DNA from: Silanimonas sp. | GTDB taxonomy: Bacteria > Pseudomonadota > Gammaproteobacteria > Xanthomonadales > Xanthomonadaceae | DNA: 64,000 bases | Reading direction: 5' to 3' | Assembly (NCBI RefSeq): GCF_027531545.1 | Contig: NZ_JAPZSC010000001.1 | Span: forward strand, 62,001 to 126,000 | Part shown: in pieces, positions 11,463 to 18,441 of the stretch | Layout of the letters: the number at the start of each line of letters is the position of its first letter | How positions within the stretch are numbered: position 1 is the first letter of the stretch | Notes under the pieces: generated by a model | Database searches by the model: none | Seen by the model: the letters and a program-made list of their open reading frames with translations, nothing else | What the model was told of the DNA's origin: nothing | Position numbers and translations under genes: made by a program

Positions 11463-13868
11463 ATGGACCTGCTGACTCCGCCCACCACCGTCACGCCGAG
11501 CGGCCTGCGCGAAGCCGTCATCGCGCCCCTGCTCCGCGCTGTGCTGCGCCTCGCCGTGAAGCCGCGCTTCTCGCCTCGGGTCCCGATCGCCGCGCAGCGC
11601 GCACGCCTGCAGCGCTTCATTCCCTTGAACCGGCTGCCGAAAGGCACCCGTTTCGAAGCCGCGATGCAAGGCGGCGTGCCGGGCGAATGGCTGCACCCGC
11701 CGCACGCACCGGTGAAGGCCGGTCGCGTGCTCTACCTGCATGGCGGCGCGTTCTGCGTCGGCTCGCCGGCCACGCATCGCGCACTGACCGCGAAGCTCGC
11801 CCGCGACCTCGGCCTGCCGGTGTTCTCGGCCGACTACCGGCTGGCGCCGGAACACCCCTACCCCGCCGCACTCGACGACGCGCTGGCGGCGTATCGCGCG
11901 CTGGCCGCCGAGGGGCCGGTGATCGTCGCGGGCGATTCCGCCGGCGGCACGCTGGTGCTGCTGCTCGCGCAGGCCCTGCGCGATCGCGGCGAAGCCCCGC
12001 CGGCCTGCCTGCTGCTGCTCTCGCCACTGGCCGACCTCACGCTGTCGGGCCTACCCGACACCATCCCCGGCGAAGCGCTCCTGTCCAAGCCCTGGGTGTC
12101 GGCCTGCATCGATCATTTCCGCGCCGCGCTCCCGGCCGATGATCCGCGCGTTTCACCGTGGCATGGGCGGCTCGACGGCCTGCCGCCCACCTTCGTGCAA
12201 TGGGGCAGCGACGAGATCTTCGCCCCCGGCTGCACGCGCCTCGTCGCTGCCTTGCACGGCGCCGGCGTCACCGCGACGGCCGACGTCGTGGCGAACCGCT
12301 GGCATGTGTTCGCGCTTCATGCGGGCACGCTGCCGAGCGCCGATGCCGCCCTCGGCCGCGCCGCGCGCTTCGCCCTGCCGCACCTCGAAGCCGCCACCCC
12401 GCCGCGCACCACGCGACACGACGTGGTCGTGCTCGGCGCCGGCATGTCGGGGCTGTGCATGCTGCGCACGCTGAAGCAGGCCGGGATCCACGACGCGGTC
12501 GCGCTGGAGAAGCATCCCGGCCTCGGTGGCACCTGGTGGGACAACCGCTACCCGGGCGCGCAGGTCGACGTGCCCGCGCCGGCCTATGCGTTCTCATTCG
12601 CGCCGAACCGCCATTGGCCGCAGCGCTTCGCCGACGCGCCGGACATCCACGCCTACCAGGAGGCGCTCGCGGCGCGCGCAGGGCTGCTGGGCCACCTGCG
12701 CCTCGGCACCGCGCTGGTTTCCGCCACCTGGGACGAATCGGCTGCGCTGTGGCGCTTTCGCACCACGAAAGGCGACACGCTGGAGTCGCGCTTCTTCGTC
12801 TGCAGCACCGGGCCCTTGAGCCAGCCGCGCTGGCCGGCGATCCCCGGCCTCGACGACTTCGAAGGCCCGAGGCTGCACACCGCGCGCTGGCCCGCCGACG
12901 ACACAGCCCTCGACGGGAAACGCATCGGCGTGATCGGCACCGGCTCCACCGCCGTGCAACTCATCCCGAAACTCGCGGCTCGCGCGTCGAAACTCGAGGT
13001 GTTCCAGCGCACACCGAACTGGGTGCTTCCGCGGCTGGAACGCCGCTATCGCTGGTTCGATCGCTGGCTGATGCGGGTGCCGGGCTACGCGCCGGCCGTG
13101 CGGCTGGCGTGGGCGGGCTTCCTCGAATGGACCCGCCGCGGCTTCGACGAGGGCACGTTCGCGCGGCGCTTCATGCTGGGCCTCGCGCGCTGGCATCGCG
13201 GCCGGCAACTGCGCGACGCGCCCGATCGCGCCGCCCTCGAGGCCACCCTCGCCCCGCCCTACCCGCTGGGCTGCAAGCGGATCATCTACGCCAGCGACTA
13301 CTACCCCACGCTCGCGCAGCCGCACGTGGCGCTTGTCACCGAGACCATCGAGCGCGTCACCGCGCACGGCATCGTCACCGCCGACGGCCGCGAGCACCGC
13401 GTGGACGCGCTGGTCTGCGCCACCGGTTTCGAGACGGTGAAACTGCTCGAATCGATCACGATCACCGGCTGCGCAGGCCGGACGCTCACCGAGGCCTGGC
13501 GCGACGGCCCCGTGGCCCTGCATGGCATCGGCGTCGCCGGGTTCCCGAACCTGTTCCTGATGCTGGGGCCGAACACCGCCACCGGCCACACCAGCACCCT
13601 GTTCTATATCGAAGCCGCCGCACGCCACGCCCTCGCGGTGATGCGTCGCGTGCGGGATGGCGGCGGGCGCTGGGCTGCGGTGAAGCCCGAGGCCATGGCC
13701 GCGCACGATGCGTCGCTGCAGGCACGCCTGCGCGGCTCGATCTGGACGCAATGCCGCAGCTGGTACCGCATGGAGGACGGCCGCGTGGTCGCGATCTTCC
13801 CCGGCTTCACGCCGGAATACGTGCGCAAGGCCGGCACCCTTGAACCCACCGACTATCGCTGGGGCTGA
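11463..13868 (+). CDS. Esterase fused to flavin-dependent Baeyer-Villiger monooxygenase
   Basis: 801 residues in one open frame. Residues about 85-300 form an HSL-type alpha/beta hydrolase: oxyanion HGGAF (near 93), nucleophile GDSAGG (Ser near 159), Asp in WGSDEIF (near 250) and His in RWHVFALH (near 281). Residues about 318-801 form a class B flavin monooxygenase: FAD motif LGAGMSGL (near 325), the BVMO fingerprint FEGPRLHTARWP (near 466) matching FxGxxxHxxxW, and NADP motif GTGSTA (near 492). The inferred chemistry is oxidation of a ketone to an ester or lactone followed by hydrolysis by the attached esterase. There is no frameshift or stop at the junction, so the fusion looks genuine. Confidence 0.88.
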   Translation: MDLLTPPTTVTPSGLREAVIAPLLRAVLRLAVKPRFSPRVPIAAQRARLQRFIPLNRLPKGTRFEAAMQGGVPGEWLHPPHAPVKAGRVLYLHGGAFCVGSPATHRALTAKLARDLGLPVFSADYRLAPEHPYPAALDDALAAYRALAAEGPVIVAGDSAGGTLVLLLAQALRDRGEAPPACLLLLSPLADLTLSGLPDTIPGEALLSKPWVSACIDHFRAALPADDPRVSPWHGRLDGLPPTFVQWGSDEIFAPGCTRLVAALHGAGVTATADVVANRWHVFALHAGTLPSADAALGRAARFALPHLEAATPPRTTRHDVVVLGAGMSGLCMLRTLKQAGIHDAVALEKHPGLGGTWWDNRYPGAQVDVPAPAYAFSFAPNRHWPQRFADAPDIHAYQEALAARAGLLGHLRLGTALVSATWDESAALWRFRTTKGDTLESRFFVCSTGPLSQPRWPAIPGLDDFEGPRLHTARWPADDTALDGKRIGVIGTGSTAVQLIPKLAARASKLEVFQRTPNWVLPRLERRYRWFDRWLMRVPGYAPAVRLAWAGFLEWTRRGFDEGTFARRFMLGLARWHRGRQLRDAPDRAALEATLAPPYPLGCKRIIYASDYYPTLAQPHVALVTETIERVTAHGIVTADGREHRVDALVCATGFETVKLLESITITGCAGRTLTEAWRDGPVALHGIGVAGFPNLFLMLGPNTATGHTSTLFYIEAAARHALAVMRRVRDGGGRWAAVKPEAMAAHDASLQARLRGSIWTQCRSWYRMEDGRVVAIFPGFTPEYVRKAGTLEPTDYRWG

Positions 13869-13959
13869 ACGGTTCGCCCACAACGCGACTTCCGGCCTAT
13901 CCCGCCCCCGCCCCGACTGCGCGAGCATGCGTCCGTCCCCCGGAAACCGGATTCCACCC

Positions 13960-15090
13960 ATGGCCATGCGCCTCCGCCCGCTCGCCCTCGCCATCGCGCT
14001 GATCGCGTCCCTCGCCGCCAACGCGCAGACCGCGCCTGCGGAATCCGCCCCCGCCTCCGGCACCGAGGCCAGCGCGCCCACCGAGCCCGCGCTCGCCACG
14101 ATGGAAACGGTGGTCGTCACCGGCATCCAGCCCGGCCCCGGCCTGTGGCAGATCCGCAAGGGCGAGAACACGCTGTGGGTCATGGCCACGTTGAGCCCCT
14201 TGCCGAAACGGATGGAGTGGGAGCCGCGCGAACTCGATGCCTTGGTGGCGCGCGCCGACCGTGTCCTCGGTTCGCCCGGCGTCGGCGTCGATGCCGACAT
14301 CGGCTTCTTCGGCAGCCTGCGACTGCTGCCCACGGCGCTTCGCGCCCGCAATAACCCGGACGACAAAACGCTGGCCGAGGTGCTGCCGCCCGAGCTTTAT
14401 GCACGCTGGCAGGCCCAGAAGGCGATCTACATGGGCCGCGACCGCGGCGTCGAGAACCGCCGGCCAGTGTTCGCTGCCTACGAGCTGATGGACGAAGCCC
14501 TCGGCGACCTCGACCTCAAGCGCGAGAACATCGTGTGGAACCGCGTGGAACGCATCGCCAAGCGCAACGATCGCCCGATCGTGGGCGTCAGCGTCCGCAT
14601 CAAGGTCGAAGACCCGCGCGATGCGCTGAAGGAATTCGAGCGCTCGGCCGTCGACGATGTCGGCTGCATGGAGTCGACACTCGCACGCCTAGAGACCGAC
14701 ACCGCCAACATGGTCGAGCGCGCGAACGCCTGGGCCGTGGGCGACCTGCAAACGCTCGAGGAACTCGAATTCGACAGCGAGATCCGCGCCTGCGCGCTGG
14801 CACTGCTCGGCACCGATGCGTTGAAGAACCGTGGGTTCGACGATCTGCCGAAGCGCGTGGTCGACGAGTGGGTGCGCGTGGCCGAGGAAAGCCTCGCCGG
14901 GCATGCGACGACGGTGGCCGTGGCCGACTACCAGGTGCTCACCGCCGACGATGGGCTGCTGGCCGCCATGCGCGCCAAGGGCTACACGATCATCGCGCCG
15001 GGCGAGGAGCCGCCGGCCGATGCGGTCACCGAAGGCGAGCCCGCCGGGGCCAGCGCTCCCGTCGAGGCTACCGAACCCGCATCGAACTGA
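13960..15090 (+). CDS. TraB/GumN family periplasmic protein lacking conserved histidines
   Basis: 376 residues. The start MAMRLRPLALAIALIASLAA gives a signal peptide ending near ANA-QT, then an Ala/Pro-rich linker to about residue 47. GLWQIRKGENTLWVMATLSPLP matches the TraB/GumN opening, but where metal-dependent members have a GxxH motif this protein has ATLS. The C-terminal counterpart, AVADYQVLTADDGLLAAMRAKGY, also lacks the usual His. The gene is intact and long enough, so it is likely a non-catalytic member. It follows the esterase-BVMO gene by 91 bases. The ATG at 13960 is preferred over the ATG at 13927, which would precede the signal peptide by 11 residues. Confidence 0.8.
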   Translation: MAMRLRPLALAIALIASLAANAQTAPAESAPASGTEASAPTEPALATMETVVVTGIQPGPGLWQIRKGENTLWVMATLSPLPKRMEWEPRELDALVARADRVLGSPGVGVDADIGFFGSLRLLPTALRARNNPDDKTLAEVLPPELYARWQAQKAIYMGRDRGVENRRPVFAAYELMDEALGDLDLKRENIVWNRVERIAKRNDRPIVGVSVRIKVEDPRDALKEFERSAVDDVGCMESTLARLETDTANMVERANAWAVGDLQTLEELEFDSEIRACALALLGTDALKNRGFDDLPKRVVDEWVRVAEESLAGHATTVAVADYQVLTADDGLLAAMRAKGYTIIAPGEEPPADAVTEGEPAGASAPVEATEPASN

Positions 15091-15096
15091 GCGGCC

Positions 15097-16213
15097 TCAA
15101 CCCTCAGCCAACACCACCCGGTCACGGCCTGAGCGTTTGGCCTCGTAGGCCGCCGCATCCGCGCGGGCGAGCAGGTCGGTGCCACCGTCGCCGGGACGGA
15201 ATGCCGCGACGCCGATCGACACGGTCACCGCCACACGCGGCACATCGACCAGCGGGGCTTCAGCCACGATCGCGCGCAGTCGCTCGGCAATCTCGTGCGC
15301 GTTCGACAGGGGCGCGCCGGGCAGCAGCACGATGAATTCCTCCCCGCCCACGCGTGCGAGATGGTCGCTCTGCCGCAACGGGCCGCGGATGCGCCGTGCG
15401 AAGGCGCGCAGCGCTTCGTCGCCCACCGCGTGCCCGTGCGTGTCGTTGACCGCCTTGAAGTGATCGAGGTCCAGCGCCAGCACCGAAACCATGCCGCCCT
15501 GCGCCTCGCAGCGGTCGGTCTCGCGCGCCAGCAGGCGGTCGAGAGCGCGACGGTTCAGCACGCCGGTGAGGGGGTCGGTGGCGGCTTCCTCTTCGACGGT
15601 CTGAAGGTGCAGGCGCAGCTGCTCCGCCAGTTGCGCGTTGGCCTGTTGCAGGCGGATGCCGTCGACGACGCGCAGGGAGATGCCGGGAAGCAGGACGAGG
15701 GTCAGCAAATGCATCACGGCAAGGCCGAAGAGGATGGCGCCATCGGGACCACCGCCCAGCAGCACCGACACCGCGAGCCCGAGCCAGGTCCCACCGATCT
15801 GCAGGCGCATGGCTGGCAGCGACGTGATGTAGACGCCCACGGTCACGGCCACCACCCCGCACAGCACGGCGGCCAGGCGGGCGTCCAGCGTGGCATCGAG
15901 GCCCATCAGGAAGACCGGCAGCAATCCCCAGCCGACGCCGTCGATGAATGCCGATGATCAAAGCGCGCCCCGATGCGCGGCAAGGTCGAAGCCGGAACGT
16001 CGGGCCCGCAGGCACAACACCGCGCTCGTGAGCCAGCAGGCGAGTGCACCAGCGAACCAAGCCCACAGCGATCCCTCCGGGGCGTAATCCCAGGACATCG
16101 CGACGACGAACAGCCAGCCAGCCGGCCGGCGTCATCAGCAACGCCCGTCCGAAGTTCCGCGCGAACTGCTCGAAGGCGATCTGGCGAGTGGCAGCGTCGA
16201 GGGTGTCGGTCAC
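15097..16213 (-). pseudogene. Diguanylate cyclase (membrane sensor-GGDEF), disrupted
   Basis: The C-terminal half is an intact GGDEF domain (DPLTGVLNRRALDRLL, DLDHFKAVND, active site GGEEF, SIGVAAF). Upstream, membrane helices continue in two pieces. From a GTG at 16213 the frame reads MTDTLDAATRQIAFEQFARN...MTPAGWL, then shifts at a (AGCC)3 tract at 16112-16123; the continuing frame reads LFVVAMSWDYAPEGSLW and runs to an in-frame TGA at 15958-15960, after which SSAFIDGVGWGLLPVF leads into the GGDEF part. Removing one 4-base unit restores the first junction exactly; a single base change would restore the second. It is therefore a decayed gene or, less likely, a phase-variable gene plus an assembly error. 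A short GGDEF protein could still start near 15924. Confidence 0.8.
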
Positions 16214-16264
16214 GGCGGCAGTATGCCGCCAGAGGCGGGCGCCGGAATCGCGCCCGAGTACCGA

Positions 16265-16588
16265 TCAGTCCATCGCCACGGGCAGGAGGACGCGATCAGG
16301 ACGCGCCCGGAACTGCCATACGGCCAAGGCGCTGGAGGCGACGACAAGCGCATAGGGCCACCAGATGCCGCCGTGTCCTTCGCGCAAACCGCCCAGGAGG
16401 CCGACAAGACCGAGCATCACGAACGTCGCCTGCATCCAGGATCGCCACGCGCCATCCGCAAGCCTGGCGACGCGAGTGCCGCAATGCGGGCAGGTCGCCT
16501 CGCCGAGGGGGTAGGCCGCGGTCGCCCGCAACGTGTGCTCAGGGACGGCGCCCCCGCAACGGCCGCAGCGGAAGGTGTCGAGAGTCAT
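16265..16588 (-). CDS. Small membrane protein with zinc-ribbon-like N-terminus
   Basis: 107 residues. Two CxxC knuckles, CGRC (near residue 8) and CPHC (near 33), resemble a zinc ribbon, followed by two membrane segments at about 50-67 and 77-93. Its start at 16588 is five bases after the stop of the next upstream gene, so both are on one transcript. I do not recognise the family. It could be a membrane-tethered metal or redox-linked protein, but nothing else supports that. Confidence 0.6.
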   Translation of the reverse strand: MTLDTFRCGRCGGAVPEHTLRATAAYPLGEATCPHCGTRVARLADGAWRSWMQATFVMLGLVGLLGGLREGHGGIWWPYALVVASSALAVWQFRARPDRVLLPVAMD

Positions 16589-16593
16589 TGGCT

Positions 16594-16914
16594 TCAGCCG
16601 ACGATCAATGTCCACCACGCGCTGCCGACGACCTTGCCCCCGGCGTACAGGCAAAGCGCAATGATCGCCAAGCCTTCGATGCCCTTGCCCTCCAGCGGCC
16701 GGGCACCGCGCAGGCCGAGGGCGCCATAGGCCGCCACCAGTGATCCGCCGAGCGCCTTGCCGGCAGCTTCCACCATCGCGGCGGTTGCCGCTTCGCCAGC
16801 CGCAAGGCTCAGCAGGCCGTCGAGGGCCATCACGACCCCGAGGAAGGCGAACGTCGCCAGCCAGCCACGGGAAGGCAGAGCCGAGGCCGGATCATTTGTC
16901 AGGGTATTGGTCAT
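16594..16914 (-). CDS. Small hydrophobic membrane protein, unknown
   Basis: 106 residues with at least three hydrophobic stretches (WLATFAFLGVVMALDGLLSLA, ALGGSLVAAYGALGL, IEGLAIIALCLYAGGKVV). No motif is recognised. It starts with MTNTLTNDP, ends with WWTLIVG, and is followed after five bases by the zinc-ribbon membrane protein. It lies 30 bases downstream of nrdJb on the same strand and might be in the same transcript, but the function is not linked by any motif. Confidence 0.55.
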   Translation of the reverse strand: MTNTLTNDPASALPSRGWLATFAFLGVVMALDGLLSLAAGEAATAAMVEAAGKALGGSLVAAYGALGLRGARPLEGKGIEGLAIIALCLYAGGKVVGSAWWTLIVG

Positions 16915-16944
16915 GCGCGGGGGGCTGTGGAAGAACGGACGGCC

Positions 16945-17700
16945 TCAGCCGCACTTCGAATAACCGCAGTTCAAGCAGGTCTGGCAGCCGTCCATCAGCA
17001 CGAGGGCCTTGGTGTTGCACTTGCTGCACATCGTCGCCGACGGCGGGAAGCTGGTGCCGTCGCCGGTGATCGCGATGTCACCGCCCACCGCCGGGGCGGC
17101 GCTCACGTCAGGGTTTTTTTTTGAGCGGTTCTCGTAGGCGGCGCGCTTCTCGGCGATCAGGGCGCGCTGCGCGTCGCTGATCTCCGGGTCGATGATCATG
17201 CCGATCGACTTCAGGTGCTCTTCGATGACGCCGCCGATCTCGGCGATGATCGAAGGCATGTAGACGCCGCCGGCCTTGAAGTAGCCGCCGCGCGGGTCGA
17301 ACACCGCCTTCATCTCCTCGGCGAGGAAGGTCACGTCGCCGCCCTTGCGGAACACCGCCGAGACGATGCGCGTGATGGCGACGATCCACTGGAAGTGCTC
17401 CATGTTCTTCGAGTTGATGAACAGCTCGAAGGGACGGCGGAGTTCGTGCTCGGTGCCGGGGTTCAGCACGATGTCGTTGATCGTCACGTACAGCGCGTGC
17501 TCGAACAGCGGCGACTTGATCTTGTAGGTCGCGCCGACGAGCGTCTCCGGGCGCTCGACGCGCTCGTGCATCTGGATGATCTCGGCCGTCGGCAGCGGCG
17601 CAGGCGCGGCGGCGACGGGAGCGGGTGCCGGCGTGGCGGCCTTGTCGTCCTGCGTGGCAACGCTGTACGACTTGATTTTCTTGCTGATCTTGATGGCCAT
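16945..17700 (-). CDS. nrdJb: Class II ribonucleotide reductase, small C-terminal component NrdJb
   Basis: 251 residues. It is the detached C-terminal part of B12-dependent ribonucleotide reductase, as known from split NrdJa/NrdJb in Pseudomonas. After a Pro/Ala-rich linker it has the conserved TSCPD-like region (YVTINDIVLNPGTEHELRRP, FINSKNMEHFQW). It ends in a six-Cys tail with CSKC, GCQTC and SKCG, which probably shuttles electrons from thioredoxin to the NrdJa active site. A run of nine A's on the coding strand (17114-17122) encodes SKKN. nrdJa lies upstream on the same strand but is separated by the histone-like gene. Confidence 0.88.
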   Translation of the reverse strand: MAIKISKKIKSYSVATQDDKAATPAPAPVAAAPAPLPTAEIIQMHERVERPETLVGATYKIKSPLFEHALYVTINDIVLNPGTEHELRRPFELFINSKNMEHFQWIVAITRIVSAVFRKGGDVTFLAEEMKAVFDPRGGYFKAGGVYMPSIIAEIGGVIEEHLKSIGMIIDPEISDAQRALIAEKRAAYENRSKKNPDVSAAPAVGGDIAITGDGTSFPPSATMCSKCNTKALVLMDGCQTCLNCGYSKCG

Positions 17701-17805
17701 GCCGGCGCTCCTGCGGGTGGTGCGTGTTGCGTTGTCTGGTGCGGATTCAGGGGTGACGCTTCCGGCCCCGCTCAGGGAGCGGGGTTTCCGGGCCGAGCGC
17801 CGCGA

Positions 17806-18285
17806 TCAGCGGCGCGCGGTCTTCTTGGCGGCCTTCTTCGGGGCCGCCTTCTTCACCGCTTTCTTCGGCGCCGCCTTCTTGGCGGGTGCCTTCTTGGCCG
17901 CGGCCTTCTTCACCGGCGCCTTCTTGGCCGCCTTCTTCGCCGCGGGCTTGGCGGCCTTCTTGGCCGGTGCCGCCTTCTTCGCGGCCGGCTTGCCGCCGAG
18001 CTTGGCCTTCGCCGACTTCACTGCCGCGTCGACCGACTTCTTCGCCGCCGCGACCTTCTTCTTCGCGTTGCCGACGGCCTTCTTGACGGCCTGGCCGGCG
18101 GGCGATTTCTCGGCCTGCTTCATCTTCGCCTTGGCGGCCTTCTCGACCTTCGCGACCTCGGCCTTGGCCTTCTTCACCATCGGCGCCGCCTTGGCTTTCG
18201 CCTGCTCGACGACCTCGTTGGCCTTGCCGCTCACCGCTTCGACCGCCTGGGCGATCGTCGTGGTCACACCGTTGCCATTGCTCAT
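17806..18285 (-). CDS. Histone H1-like Lys/Ala-rich DNA-binding protein
   Basis: 159 residues from the ATG at 18285, which follows GGAG. The N-terminus is a helical segment (AQAVEAVSGKANEVVEQAKAK). The C-terminal half is made of KKAAPAKKAAKPAAKKAAKK-type repeats with Lys, Ala and Pro. This composition is typical of bacterial H1-like proteins (AlgP/Hc1 type) that bind and condense DNA through a disordered basic tail. The gene lies between nrdJa and nrdJb on the same strand, about 156 bases below the nrdJa stop and 105 bases above the nrdJb start. Repeat DNA of this type can vary in copy number between strains. Confidence 0.85.
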   Translation of the reverse strand: MSNGNGVTTTIAQAVEAVSGKANEVVEQAKAKAAPMVKKAKAEVAKVEKAAKAKMKQAEKSPAGQAVKKAVGNAKKKVAAAKKSVDAAVKSAKAKLGGKPAAKKAAPAKKAAKPAAKKAAKKAPVKKAAAKKAPAKKAAPKKAVKKAAPKKAAKKTARR

Positions 18286-18388
18286 GGGAACACTCCAGTG
18301 GGGTGCTGCATCCGCGTGCCTTGGGGGCCGGTGCACGCTTTCCGGTTCGGGCCCACCTCGCCGGGGCGGGTCGGGTGGGCCTCGATTC

Positions 18389-18420
18389 GGAAGCCGCGAG
18401 CGCTCTGCCCGCGGCCTTCC
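18389..18420 (-). terminator. Hairpin downstream of nrdJa, possible terminator
   Basis: GGAAGCCGCG (18389-18398) pairs with CGCGGCCTTCC (18410-18420) with one bulge. It lies 22 bases after the nrdJa stop and has no T tract. A second inverted pair, GCCCACC (18351-18357) and GGTGGGC (18374-18380), follows. Together they may separate nrdJa from the histone-like gene. Confidence 0.4.
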
Positions 18421-18441
18421 GTCAGAACTTACCGCGAAGCC

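Noticed and set aside
12634-13597. Possible break between the esterase and the BVMO halves
   Set aside because: The reading frame is continuous from 11463 to 13868 with no stop or shift, so it is one gene as far as this sequence shows.
17806-18285. Tandem repeat array or mobile element
   Set aside because: The repetitive DNA is the codons of a Lys/Ala-rich histone-like protein with a ribosome binding site and intact frame.
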